Positions 14,190 to 22,498 of a DNA stretch of 26,150 nucleotides are shown piece after piece. The translations under genes and the position numbers were made by a program. Below the pieces are notes generated by a model, which saw nothing but the letters and a program-made list of their open reading frames with translations, was not told the DNA's origin and searched no databases. This DNA comes from DATJHM01 sp035493895. Its GTDB lineage: Bacteria; Chloroflexota; Ktedonobacteria; Ktedonobacterales; Ktedonobacteraceae. Where the stretch lies: contig DATJHM010000021.1 of NCBI GenBank assembly GCA_035493895.1, positions 1 through 26,150 of the forward strand, given 5' to 3'. Numbering within the stretch: the first letter of the stretch is position 1; every line of letters begins with the position of its first letter.

Positions 14190-14318
14190 TCATCGTTCGT
14201 ACAGGCCCTTTTCTTCGCCGTAGACTGCGGTGACAAGCATGGTCAGAGGATGAATGTGCAAGGCGAATGGAGCGAGAGCGGCGGCCTGCTGCATAGTCAT
14301 GCCCATCTGTGAGAACAC
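14190..14318 (-). CDS. Possible small ORF in frame after the hydrolase stop
   Basis: Directly after the TAA of the hydrolase (14328-14330) the same frame stays open to TGA at 14190. It could start at GTG 14318 (42 residues) or ATG 14306 (38 residues, beginning MGMTMQQAAALAP and ending EEKGLYER). The middle (APFALHIHPLTMLVTAVYGE) is hydrophobic and looks more like protein than random sequence. No ribosome site is evident and I do not recognise it. It may be a remnant of a longer gene, a short peptide gene, or chance. Confidence 0.25.
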   Translation of the reverse strand: MFSQMGMTMQQAAALAPFALHIHPLTMLVTAVYGEEKGLYER

Positions 14319-14327
14319 GTTCTCGTA

Positions 14328-15116
14328 TTATCGCAAGAACCAGTTCAGGCTATTCTTCCACATAGCCTCTGTGACCTCATGGCCTGCTTTCTCATGTAAA
14401 TTGACCTGGATCTGTTCGCCATAGGCGGGATCTTGTGTGCGTATTGCCTGCTGGAAGCGGAGTGCGCCATCAGAAGGAACGTGTTTGTCATCGGCACCAC
14501 ACTCAAACGTAATCGTGGGGCGATGGTGGAGGTAGGAGGTCAGGTTGGTGAGAGGATTGAGACAATCGTAGAAGAAGCTGGCGTAGGTGCCCGCTATGCC
14601 TGGAGGGAGCAGCGTCCCTGGTCGGGAGAGATCCTGCATGCCCGGTCGTAGCCAATCGGGAGTAGCAATAATCGCGGAGACGCAGCGAATACGCGGATCG
14701 AGTGCCGCCGTTGCAACCGAAATATCGCCGCCCATAGAAATGCCACCCATCGCAACGGAGGATAGGAGCTTCCCTTGAAAGTGAGCGAAGGCCCAATCAA
14801 TCACGCGTAAAGCATCGAGCGTCGTTTGACCAAGGATCGGCCACATGAAATGGCGAAAATTGCCAAAGACCCTTGCGCCTAGCTGCGGGCTCGTCTCATT
14901 GCCGCGCTCGCCGTGCTGCCACGGATCATAGCTCAGCGCCACAAAGCCAGACCTTGCCAGTTCCTGTAAAAATGGTACCATCTGATCTTTCGATCCAGTC
15001 AGCCCGGGGAGCCAGATCGCCAGACGTGCTGGCTGCTCCTGCTCAGGACTCACCCAGATAAGCGGAATATGTTCTACAAACTCATGATGTACAGGAAGGG
15101 CAGTTGGTTGGCTCAT
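14328..15116 (-). CDS. Alpha/beta hydrolase (serine esterase / dienelactone-hydrolase-like)
   Basis: A 262-residue cytoplasmic alpha/beta-fold hydrolase. The nucleophile elbow is GGISMGG (Ser127), the acid is in CGADDKHVP (about Asp210) and the base is His246 in KAGHEVTEAM, a complete triad in the right order. The oxyanion region is IWLPGLTGSK and a YDPWQHGERG strand follows. The layout resembles YitV/YtaP-type prolyl-oligopeptidase-like esterases acting on small esters. AAAGGA lies nine bases before ATG 15116. It is third in a minus-strand cluster after two small membrane proteins, with a 41-base gap. The substrate cannot be predicted. Confidence 0.85.
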   Translation of the reverse strand: MSQPTALPVHHEFVEHIPLIWVSPEQEQPARLAIWLPGLTGSKDQMVPFLQELARSGFVALSYDPWQHGERGNETSPQLGARVFGNFRHFMWPILGQTTLDALRVIDWAFAHFQGKLLSSVAMGGISMGGDISVATAALDPRIRCVSAIIATPDWLRPGMQDLSRPGTLLPPGIAGTYASFFYDCLNPLTNLTSYLHHRPTITFECGADDKHVPSDGALRFQQAIRTQDPAYGEQIQVNLHEKAGHEVTEAMWKNSLNWFLR

Positions 15117-15157
15117 ATCGCTACATCCTTTGCTTTAGTCTCGGTTGGTTTATTGTA

Positions 15158-15631
15158 TCACACCTCTTCGACGCGCTGTTGTGTTGCCTGCCGCCTCTGT
15201 ATGTACAGCGAGATCGTCACCTGACGCCAGATGTAGCGTCTGAAGATCAGTTGTCCGCTTAGCAGAGCGATACAGAGGAGTGCAAACCAGAGTAAGAGGA
15301 TACCAAGCAAGCCATTGGCAGCAAAAGAGGCGTTATAAGCGTCAGTGGGATGTTCGGATCGATATTTTACAGGCAACACGGCCCCTACGTGGTAACGAGG
15401 AAAGGCATTCGGCATCTGAAAATCGACAGTTGTGTGCTGTTTTGTCGTGAAACGTACCTCTGCTGTGCTTCCCTGGGACGTATCAGGCATAATGCGCACA
15501 ACAGTGCCCCGGGTATAGACATAGTGTTGGGGACCCGTAAGTTCAGCAACAAGTACAGAGAGACCAGCCACAGTCGTGATACTCGCCAGCAAGATTGCCA
15601 GGAGGAACAGCAAGGCGCGAAGTATGTTCAT
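15158..15631 (-). CDS. DUF3592-like membrane protein (second of a pair)
   Basis: A 157-residue protein with one N-terminal membrane helix (about residues 4-30, ILRALLFLLAILLASITTVA), a central soluble beta-rich part (TRGTVVRIMPD, AEVRFTT, YHVGAVLPVKY) and a C-terminal helix (LLGILLLWFALLCIALLSG). Two helices flanking a domain with the VxYxPxxP-like strand pattern match DUF3592 proteins, whose function is unknown. ATG 15631 is preferred because GGAAAGAG lies upstream; ATG 15664 is in frame but has no ribosome site and lies close to the stop of the previous gene. It appears paralogous in layout to its upstream neighbour. Confidence 0.7.
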   Translation of the reverse strand: MNILRALLFLLAILLASITTVAGLSVLVAELTGPQHYVYTRGTVVRIMPDTSQGSTAEVRFTTKQHTTVDFQMPNAFPRYHVGAVLPVKYRSEHPTDAYNASFAANGLLGILLLWFALLCIALLSGQLIFRRYIWRQVTISLYIQRRQATQQRVEEV

Positions 15632-15669
15632 GAAATAGCACTCTTTCCAGTTACCTCTGCCCATCAGAG

Positions 15670-16191
15670 CTAGAGCCAGAGCGTTATGCCGAGCACTATC
15701 AAGAGCACAGCAAACCAGAAAAACAAAATCGGTCCCAGCCAGATCGTGATAAAAGAGAGACGATATGGGTCTTTGTGAGGCATATCCACATCATAGCATA
15801 CCGGGAAGCGTGAGCCTTGCGTGGGATGCGCATCGTAGATATCGAGAAAGAGCATCCTGAGTCGACCCCAGAGAGAAGCGGAGTCTGGCGTAACCTCCGT
15901 CAATATCGTCTGATCCTTGCGTGTCATAAACTGAAGCTGATACGTTTTTTTGCCATTGCCATCCAGCGTCAGACGCGTAATCGTCGCCAGCGTGATATGT
16001 TTGCTTGCTAACTGGCGCAATGCTCTACGGAGAGTAAATGCACCGGCAAGAGCCAGCAAAAGGCCGAGAAGAAGCATATAGCCCTCTAGTAGCGTTGCCA
16101 GCGTGATAATCGCCAGAAAAACGAAATAAGCCAGGCAGCCAAGTAACAGAAAAAGGCAGAGACTGGTAAGCAGATAGAGTGCGTATTTCAT
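15670..16191 (-). CDS. DUF3592-like membrane protein (first of a pair)
   Basis: A 173-residue membrane protein. It has two N-terminal hydrophobic segments (about residues 5-30 and 32-52), a soluble part (HITLATITRLTLDGNGKKTY, LQFMTRKDQTILTEVTPDS, GSRFPVCYDVDMP) and a C-terminal helix (ITIWLGPILFFWFAVLLIVL). The central domain followed by PVCYDVDMPHKDPYR corresponds to the part of DUF3592 proteins that reads P-V-x-Y-x-x-x-P-x. Function is unknown. It heads the presumed minus-strand operon with the second DUF3592-like gene and the hydrolase. No strong ribosome site is seen before ATG 16191. Confidence 0.7.
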   Translation of the reverse strand: MKYALYLLTSLCLFLLLGCLAYFVFLAIITLATLLEGYMLLLGLLLALAGAFTLRRALRQLASKHITLATITRLTLDGNGKKTYQLQFMTRKDQTILTEVTPDSASLWGRLRMLFLDIYDAHPTQGSRFPVCYDVDMPHKDPYRLSFITIWLGPILFFWFAVLLIVLGITLWL

Positions 16192-16307
16192 CGTCTTGTC
16201 ACAGAACCTCAGAAAGTGCCAGATACCTTATAACACAAGGAATAGGACAAAAAGTAGAGTGCATACTATTGTACTCTTTATATCCATGAAGTGAAATAAA
16301 AAGACAA

Positions 16308-16337
16308 TAAAAAAGAGAAGATAGACACATCTTCTCT
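16308..16337 (-). terminator. Rho-independent terminator of the threonine ammonia-lyase gene
   Basis: On the minus strand, a perfect 9-bp stem AGAGAAGAT/ATCTTCTCT (16337-16329 with 16322-16314, six-base loop) is followed by TTTTTT. It lies 80 bases past the stop codon at 16417. Confidence 0.88.
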
Positions 16338-16416
16338 ACGTTTAGCGATAGGTAAGGGTTACTATAGAATATTCAGCCGGGTATATATGTACTACTTTGA
16401 CCCGACTGAATGCAGA

Positions 16417-17736
16417 TCAATAGAGTGCTTGAGCTTCTTCAACCAGATAGCCCTCGGCACGCAGGCGGCGGAGTAACTCCTCGCATTGGGCACGGTTACG
16501 TGTTTCTAGCGTAATCGTCTCTTCACGTTGCATAATAGGAAGGCGATTTGAAATACGTTGATAACGTACATCGATCACATTAATGCGCATCTCAGCGATA
16601 ATGCTCAACATACGCATCAGCTCGCCGGGACGGTCCGTCAGGCGTGTGTGAATGACAAAATAGCGTCCTGCCGCCGCCAGACCATGTTCGATAAAGCGGC
16701 TCACCAGATTAATGTCGATATTGCCGCCCGTCAGAGGAACCAGAACCTTTTTGCCCTTCAGCTGAACCGCGCCACTCAGTACCGCCGCCAGACCAGCTGC
16801 GCCCGCGCCCTCAACCAGCATTTTGCAGCGTTCCATGAGGAGGAGTACCGCCTCAATGATCGCCTCATCCTCAACCAGGACAACCTCGTCAACCAGACGC
16901 TGAATAATCGAAAACGTCAGCGCGCCAGGACTCTTGGTCGCAATACCATCGGCAATCGTGCTGGCGGTAGGCGTAGCGGTAAGCGCACCGGCCTCGAGCG
17001 AGACATGGCAGCTTGGAGCCCCCCTGGCCTGGACGCCGATAATAGTGATATCCGGTTTCAACGCGCGGGCCGCAATCGCAATGCCCGAAATCAGGCCACC
17101 GCCGCCAACGGGCACCACAATCGCATCCGCATCAGGCAGATCATTGAGCATTTCCAGACCGAGCGAGCCCTGACCGGCAATGACATCAGGATCATCGAAG
17201 GCATGCACGAACGTGGCTCCGGATTGCTCCTGCAATTCGAGACAATGTTGATAAGCGTCATCGTAGGTAGGACCGTGGAGGACGACCGTCGCGCCGTAGC
17301 CCTGAGTAGCAGTCACTTTGGCTAGAGGCGCGCCCTCCGGCATCACAATCGTGCAAGGAATACCATGCTGCGCTGCCGCAATCGCCACGCCCTGAGCGTG
17401 ATTGCCTGCCGAAGCGGCGATCACACCGGCATTGCGTTGTTCCTGACTCAAGCGAGAGATTTTGTAGGCGGCTCCTCTGGCTTTAAAAGAGCCTCCGCGC
17501 TGCATATGCTCAGATTTCAAATAAATATCAGCCTCAGTCATCGCGCTTATCGTGCGTGAATGGCTGAGAACGGTATGGTGCATAATAGGCTTCAGAAATT
17601 TATATGCCTGCCAGATGTCGGCAATCGTAGGCGTACGAGCTTCAAATGAAGAATCGGCGTCTTCCGTTGCAGATGATGTAGAATCGATATTATGTAGTAA
17701 ACGCATCGCGCAGAACGACTCCTTCCAGGCCGACAT
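16417..17736 (-). CDS. ilvA: Threonine ammonia-lyase (threonine dehydratase) with C-terminal ACT domain
   Basis: A 439-residue PLP enzyme converting threonine to 2-oxobutanoate and ammonia, the first step towards isoleucine. Lys85 in GGSFKARGA binds PLP; SAGNHAQG (109-116) and PVGGGGLISG (209-218) bind the substrate and cofactor phosphate. The last 80 residues (FVIHTRLTDRPGELMRMLSI, then INVIDVRYQR) form a single ACT domain, as in shorter IlvA/TdcB-type enzymes, for amino-acid feedback. ATG 17736 gives the longest frame; Met11 (17706), with AAGGAG 12 bases upstream, is an alternative, and the first 35 residues are not conserved in the family. The gene has its own promoter and terminator. Confidence 0.93.
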   Translation of the reverse strand: MSAWKESFCAMRLLHNIDSTSSATEDADSSFEARTPTIADIWQAYKFLKPIMHHTVLSHSRTISAMTEADIYLKSEHMQRGGSFKARGAAYKISRLSQEQRNAGVIAASAGNHAQGVAIAAAQHGIPCTIVMPEGAPLAKVTATQGYGATVVLHGPTYDDAYQHCLELQEQSGATFVHAFDDPDVIAGQGSLGLEMLNDLPDADAIVVPVGGGGLISGIAIAARALKPDITIIGVQARGAPSCHVSLEAGALTATPTASTIADGIATKSPGALTFSIIQRLVDEVVLVEDEAIIEAVLLLMERCKMLVEGAGAAGLAAVLSGAVQLKGKKVLVPLTGGNIDINLVSRFIEHGLAAAGRYFVIHTRLTDRPGELMRMLSIIAEMRINVIDVRYQRISNRLPIMQREETITLETRNRAQCEELLRRLRAEGYLVEEAQALY

Positions 17737-17802
17737 TGGACATGACCACAGTCGTCGTGGAATTTACAGCCAGGGCACCAATACCCCGGTATCATTTCAA
17801 GG

Positions 17803-17831
17803 ATTATAGCGCAACCTGTAAGGGATGGCAA
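17803..17831 (-). promoter_or_regulatory. Promoter of the threonine ammonia-lyase gene
   Basis: On the minus strand, TTGCCA (17831-17826) and a perfect TATAAT (17808-17803) are separated by 17 bases, about 65 bases before the first ATG. Confidence 0.75.
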
Positions 17832-18017
17832 TGATTATACTATATTGGTAATAGATAACTGAACAATACGAAAACCCTCCCCAGGCTAGAGTACTCCATT
17901 GAACACGCTAATCCGGAGAGGGTTTCTTCGGCCCGATTCATCCTCTTACAACGGAATATAGATACCGTCGTCGGGCCATCTCTCGTAGGGGAGGGGCTTG
18001 TCTCCTCCTCGTTGTGA

Positions 18018-19118
18018 TTACGCTATCTTACCAAGTTTATTACCGAATTCCTCAGTGAACCAGACCACGCCATTGGGAGCTGCATGCAGGCCATCATGCA
18101 TATGTGTGCCGCTTGAGGGCATTTTGAACATAGTAGGCTTGCCCTGGCCAGAAATTGACATGTAGCCATACGTATTTTGTAGTGCATCGTCAAACCAGAC
18201 GCGGCCATGGCCATCAGCAGTAATGCCCGAAGTGTGGATACCGCAATTGGAGCAGAGATGCGTATAGGAATATTCCGTGACGCCTCTATTCGTACCAGGG
18301 ACAGCTTTGGCAACAGCGAGTCTGCCGATCGCGCCAGCCCAGCCTTCAGTCCACCAGATATTGCCAGCCTCATCAACAGTAATCAGATGAGGAGTGAGGT
18401 TGGTGGTTGAGCCAGTGCGGATCTTATACTCTTTGAGAGCGCCAGCGTTTGTCACTTCGCCAATCAAAGCAACCGTATCAGTATTTTCAGTAAACCAGAT
18501 GTTGTTAGCACGGTCGGCAATAATACCATAAGGCTCGCTATTCTTAGCCGGGGTCGCAATCTCATGGAATTTGTGTGTGACGGTATTAAAAGAACCGACC
18601 TTGTTACTATAATGTTCGGTAAACCAGACAGTGCCATGACCATCAACTGCGACATCCCAGGGACCGGAGTTAGCCGTTGGGACCTTCCATTGGCTGTAAG
18701 TGTTCGTGGCCGGATTGTACATGCCAAGAGAGTTGGTCATAGGCATTGGGAACCAGACCCTGCCCAGCTGATCGAATGCCAGGAAGAGCGCCTGACCGAA
18801 GCCCCCAGGGAGTTGATGAGAAGCAATCCAGTGCTTTGTGGTGGGGTTATAGACATCTATTTTGCCCGGAGGGGTGCTGCTGGCACAGGTTGGGGATGGA
18901 TCACATTGAGGCACAGCGACCCAGACATTGCCACTGTGATCAAATGCAGTGCCCCACGGATCTGAACCGGAATTGATCGAGAAATCAGATGCCGTAGGTG
19001 TTGGCTGCAAACTTGCTGCATAGGTAGTTTCTGTCGTGCTGGTAAATACAATGATTGCAGCGCTTAGTACAGCAACCATTGCCGTCAGACTCAAGAAAAG
19101 CCGTGAACTCCATTTCAT
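18018..19118 (-). CDS. Secreted seven-repeat beta-propeller, virginiamycin B lyase-like
   Basis: A 366-residue exported protein. It has a signal peptide (residues 2-35, SRLFLSLTAMVAVLSAAIIV, with AASL near the cleavage region), then seven repeats of the form G-x-x-x-D-x-x-G-x-x-W: NVWVAVP, RVWFPMP, TVWFTEH, NIWFTEN, NIWWTEG, RVWFDDA and VVWFTEE. Seven blades match the Vgb/streptogramin lyase fold. That fold is widely reused, and the extracellular location makes antibiotic resistance unlikely to be its job. ATG 19118 is chosen as the start of a normal signal peptide with GGAAGGA upstream; the upstream ATG at 19190 would add 24 unsuitable residues. It is downstream of a GH5 glycosidase gene but separated from it by a terminator. 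Confidence 0.85.
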   Translation of the reverse strand: MKWSSRLFLSLTAMVAVLSAAIIVFTSTTETTYAASLQPTPTASDFSINSGSDPWGTAFDHSGNVWVAVPQCDPSPTCASSTPPGKIDVYNPTTKHWIASHQLPGGFGQALFLAFDQLGRVWFPMPMTNSLGMYNPATNTYSQWKVPTANSGPWDVAVDGHGTVWFTEHYSNKVGSFNTVTHKFHEIATPAKNSEPYGIIADRANNIWFTENTDTVALIGEVTNAGALKEYKIRTGSTTNLTPHLITVDEAGNIWWTEGWAGAIGRLAVAKAVPGTNRGVTEYSYTHLCSNCGIHTSGITADGHGRVWFDDALQNTYGYMSISGQGKPTMFKMPSSGTHMHDGLHAAPNGVVWFTEEFGNKLGKIA

Positions 19119-19453
19119 TGAATAAAGATATCCTTCCGTTATTATATTACATATATTACATATAAGGGTCGCGGGGAGTCTTCTTTCCATTTTATTAATA
19201 GAAACGCTTTTTCACTCTTCGCGTATATTGGCCAGCGCATTTCATCTATTCAAAGAAAGTGGCTCTTAATAACATTATACAAGGTAGAGATAAGAAATTT
19301 GTAAAGATCGGGTCAAAATAGGAAGAAAAAACCAGTACTCTGGTGAAGATGAAAAAAACTAATACACGTAAAAACAGGATGAGAGGACTGGAAATCATAT
19401 CCAGTCCTCTCATCAGGCAGAGAAAAGCGATTATAGAGTGATCGTGCGAGCGA
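19119..19453. other. Intergenic region between the two secreted-protein genes
   Basis: No gene is seen. It holds an AT-rich leader with a perfect tandem 9-mer ATATTACAT (19144-19152 and 19153-19161), a minus-strand TATAAT (19279-19274) with no clear -35 at the usual distance, and the terminator of the GH5 gene at its far end. Confidence 0.5.
19370..19414 (-). terminator. Rho-independent terminator of the GH5 gene
   Basis: GATGAGAGGACTGGA (19378-19392) and TCCAGTCCTCTCATC (19400-19414) form a perfect 15-bp stem with a seven-base loop. On the minus strand it is followed by GTTTTT, so it ends the GH5 transcript. Confidence 0.92.
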
Positions 19454-22108
19454 TTAAGCCGTATAGCCGATCACAACAGTACCGCCCTGGCTGCCGCTTG
19501 CATTCGAATACATCGGGCGTTCAGCGACAAATGCGCCGCCGGTAGTATAGGCAGTCAGAGACACCTCATAGCCGCGATGGTCATCGCCAGGGAGAACCAT
19601 CGTTTGCAGAACCATAGCCGTAATATCCACCGTATGTCGACTGGCAGCAGGCACCTGAATGCCCGGTGGAGAATAGACGCGTCCATAGCCGTTGACCAGA
19701 GTCAGGTAGATCGTCTCCGTAGAGCTGGTCGGGTTTTGCAATGTCAGCCATTCGTTATAGCCTTTATTGCTATAGCCCTCAGCAAAATTGTACGTCGTCG
19801 TAGAAGCGGGACCGACCTCACCGATCATATCGCTGCCCCCTCTTGCCGTCACCTGGAAGCCATTTTTCTGCGCGATAGTGTGATTGTATTGATAGAACAG
19901 CTGGCGTTGAACCACAATATTCGCGCCTGTCGCACTGACATCCGCTGATATATTACCGGCAGCGGCATTCTGATTGACATTCCAGATTACCTGGCTCAAA
20001 GAAGGTACAGGCACCGTGAAGGTCTTTTTCGTGCCATTATCGTACTCAATATTGATCGTGACATTTGCCGTCGCCAGAGCGACCGTATCCAGATTGGCAA
20101 TCACCAGATTTTCCTGGAAGCCGCCGCCAGTGTACCCTTCGGCAAACAGCCAGTCTTTGGCGAGAGACTGAGCGCCAATCACGGAAGATGAGCCAGAGAC
20201 AGTGCCTGCATTGCCGCCTGCAACATTGGCGAAATAATCGGGTCGTTCAACCAGTACAGGCTGGTTGGACTCGACAATCAGCGCCGTATGGGCAGGTAGA
20301 TTTGCGTTTGCCGGAGAGAGCGTTCCTCGTGAGCCTGCCTGTACCGTAAGTTTCTGGGACCCGACCTGTTTTCCACCCGCATAGTAGCCAGCCGTGATCG
20401 TAGCGGCACTGCCTCCTGGAGGGTTCATAACCGTCACATAGGAAGTGTAGCCATTCCCGTTTGGTACATCAGCAAAGTAGAAAGATTGTCCCAGATGCGT
20501 CGCGCCAATCACATCGCTACCGCTGGAAATGCCATGATAATTGACAAAGTAGATGGGTCGCTCTGCAACGATGCCGCTACAACTTGAAGAGGAAACCGTC
20601 ACAATCGCCGAAGCCGAGGCAGAAGCAGCCTGATTAGCAGGTTTTCCTAGATCCTGATTCACCGACTCCGTCAGGCGACTCGAATGTGCTATCGTCACAT
20701 TTTTCGTGATAGTGCCGCCGCCCTCAATCAAATATTGGATAGTCACGGGACAGCTATTCGTTGTGCTGGGATTGCTGAGCGTCAAATATTCGGTAAAATT
20801 AGCCCCTACCCGTCCTTCAGCAAAATACCAGTTTTTGCTGGTGGGATTATTGAGAGCGCTGGGATTATGAGCGGAGGGAGGGAGGGTGGGGACTGGCGTG
20901 GGGGCTTTCGGAGGAGTAATCGTAGTGCCTGGCGGACGCGTCCCGGCAGGTACATAACTCAGCAAATGCTGATACTCCATCTGGCCCATCGTTGCTGCTG
21001 GTGTTCCCTGATAGTCCGTGATCACCTGAGGAAAGCCACAAACAGAGGAGGCCGTTCCCTGGACATCCCAGGCCCAGCCAAGCCAGCTCATCTTATGGCT
21101 ATCGAAGTAGGAGACCAGTTGCGATTCGAAAGAGCTCTTACAGTCATACTCACCACTTTCAGTAGACATGACCGGGAGCTTTGCACTGAGAGAGCCGAAG
21201 CTAGCATCCCAGGAGGCAACCGTCATTTTATCCTGATAGGGATAAGGATGTGTATCATAGATAATATTGGATCCGGTCAGTGGTTTCGTGTTGATATTAC
21301 TCAGATCGAAACCCCAGTTGATGCCTGCCGCAATAATCAGATTGGTGGCGCCCGTAGCACGGATCGTATTCACGAGTGTTTGTATACCAACGGACTGATA
21401 CGTAACGGCCTGTTGACAACTGCAAGTGCTTGAGAACGACGTTGCTGTTGAGCTACAACCAGCGTACCAGCAAGCCCAGTTTGTCGGATAGGGCTCATTG
21501 AAGATTTCAAAAAGCACATTCGGACTGGATTTATAGAGCGTAGCGGCCTGTTGCCAGAACGTCACGCTATCCGCATCAGGCATAGGCCAGGCGCTACCAC
21601 TCTTGGGAGAATGTCCACCGGCATCGCTCCATTGGAGGTCCAGGACCGCGTTGAGTCCGAGAGAATTGGTTGCGGCAATCGTGGACTTTACGAGACTTTG
21701 ATATTGAGCAGCAGTACATCCGGAAGCAGGATCGCCATTGAGCCAGAAACCTTCGGAAACGGGGAAACGAACGGTATTGCCCCACCAATACGTGTTACCT
21801 GAAGAGTTTGTGCCTGGTCCCATGTAAGCGAGATGAGCGGCATCTAATGGGCCATCACCTTTACAATTGTATTCCAGGCCATCCCGTCCCATGCCATGGA
21901 AAAGATATGGTTGTCCCTGCGCATCCAGGACCTGATTACCCTGAGTGTGATAGGGACCTGTGGCAGTCATATGAAAGGGGAGACTACTTGCGGCGTTGGC
22001 TGCATGGTTCGTAGCATTTACGAGCCAGAAGCTAGCAATACCACTGAAAACAATCATGAGGACCCCAACAGGTAATATCCACTTCCGGGGAAAGAAAAAT
22101 TGTGGCAT
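19454..22108 (-). CDS. Secreted/anchored GH5-type glycoside hydrolase with four C-terminal repeat domains
   Basis: An 884-residue protein. A hydrophobic N-terminal segment (11-31) acts as signal or anchor. Residues about 46-388 look like a GH5/clan A (beta/alpha)8 hydrolase: conserved Arg114 in TVRFPVSEG, proton donor Glu205 in FEIFNEPYP, His287 in YDTHPYP, nucleophile probably Glu317 in MSTESGEYD, and GWAWD near 344-348. Such enzymes cut cellulose, mannan or related beta-glycans. A Pro/Thr linker (about 391-415) leads to four tandem domains of about 110 residues starting at WYFAEG (427), FYFADV (543), WLFAEG (653) and YNFAEG (772). Each continues to an N-P or N-L turn and ends in ERPxY or a variant; these resemble DUF5719-type beta-sandwich repeats. 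GAGGAAAGAG precedes ATG 22108. The exact substrate is unknown. Confidence 0.87.
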   Translation of the reverse strand: MPQFFFPRKWILPVGVLMIVFSGIASFWLVNATNHAANAASSLPFHMTATGPYHTQGNQVLDAQGQPYLFHGMGRDGLEYNCKGDGPLDAAHLAYMGPGTNSSGNTYWWGNTVRFPVSEGFWLNGDPASGCTAAQYQSLVKSTIAATNSLGLNAVLDLQWSDAGGHSPKSGSAWPMPDADSVTFWQQAATLYKSSPNVLFEIFNEPYPTNWACWYAGCSSTATSFSSTCSCQQAVTYQSVGIQTLVNTIRATGATNLIIAAGINWGFDLSNINTKPLTGSNIIYDTHPYPYQDKMTVASWDASFGSLSAKLPVMSTESGEYDCKSSFESQLVSYFDSHKMSWLGWAWDVQGTASSVCGFPQVITDYQGTPAATMGQMEYQHLLSYVPAGTRPPGTTITPPKAPTPVPTLPPSAHNPSALNNPTSKNWYFAEGRVGANFTEYLTLSNPSTTNSCPVTIQYLIEGGGTITKNVTIAHSSRLTESVNQDLGKPANQAASASASAIVTVSSSSCSGIVAERPIYFVNYHGISSGSDVIGATHLGQSFYFADVPNGNGYTSYVTVMNPPGGSAATITAGYYAGGKQVGSQKLTVQAGSRGTLSPANANLPAHTALIVESNQPVLVERPDYFANVAGGNAGTVSGSSSVIGAQSLAKDWLFAEGYTGGGFQENLVIANLDTVALATANVTINIEYDNGTKKTFTVPVPSLSQVIWNVNQNAAAGNISADVSATGANIVVQRQLFYQYNHTIAQKNGFQVTARGGSDMIGEVGPASTTTYNFAEGYSNKGYNEWLTLQNPTSSTETIYLTLVNGYGRVYSPPGIQVPAASRHTVDITAMVLQTMVLPGDDHRGYEVSLTAYTTGGAFVAERPMYSNASGSQGGTVVIGYTA

Positions 22109-22268
22109 TCACATACTCTTTCCTCAGGAAGACCTCTATCTGCTAGTTATGTTTTCTATCGGAAAACATATTGGTAGATATCGACACAATACAACGTACA
22201 GATGCTACTGAAGAAAGTCTTCCTGTTTTCATTACAATTTTTTTCATATAAAGAGAGTTATCACTTCG

Positions 22269-22284
22269 ATCGATTAAAATCGAT
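22269..22284. promoter_or_regulatory. Perfect inverted repeat in the GH5 leader
   Basis: ATCGATT-AA-AATCGAT: seven-base arms with a two-base spacer, centred about 30 bases downstream of the putative -10 of the GH5 gene. It is a candidate operator; the cognate regulator is not identifiable. Confidence 0.4.
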
Positions 22285-22440
22285 TCATGGATATACTTGA
22301 GAACATTATATAGGCTTCAGGTTCAGAAGGTATATGCAATGGGTTAAATTTAGACAAAAAATACTATTTTCTGGTTATGATTTTACTTCATTGTGTCTCA
22401 ATGACATAGCGATTTTGTATATATGTATAGGCTGATAAGG

Positions 22441-22466
22441 AAAAGGCACACCCTGAAGGATGTGCC
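22441..22466 (-). terminator. Terminator of the pdxT-GNAT-R3H operon
   Basis: On the minus strand GGCACATCC (22466-22458) can pair with GGGTGTGCC (22453-22445), followed by TTTT. It lies about 35 bases past the R3H/AAA stop codon. Confidence 0.8.
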
Positions 22467-22498
22467 CTTGCTGCTAGAAAAAGTGGTATCAAGCGATA

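Larger units (their letters stand above)
22109..22498. other. Gene-free AT-rich region upstream of the GH5 gene
   Basis: No coding frame is convincing. It contains a minus-strand TATAAT (22310-22305), a perfect inverted repeat ATCGATT-AA-AATCGAT just downstream of it, and at the far end the terminator of the R3H/AAA gene. The 5' leader of the GH5 transcript would be nearly 190 bases if that -10 is used. Confidence 0.45.

Noticed and set aside
16558..17325. 255-codon open frame antisense to the threonine ammonia-lyase gene
   Set aside because: It lies wholly opposite conserved PLP-enzyme motifs, and its product is Arg/Asn/Gln-rich without recognisable features.
17873..17924. Hairpin AACCCTC...GAGGGTT downstream of the Vgb-like gene
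   Set aside because: Arms of about eight bases enclose a loop of about 36 bases and no proper T-run follows, so I do not call it a terminator.
18018..19118. Calling the propeller a virginiamycin B lyase resistance enzyme
   Set aside because: The fold repeats match, but it has a secretion signal and the catalytic residues of Vgb cannot be confirmed by eye; only the fold-level call is supported.
20684..21433. 249-codon open frame antisense to the GH5 gene
   Set aside because: It is opposite the catalytic domain, has no domain signature and no promoter or ribosome site.
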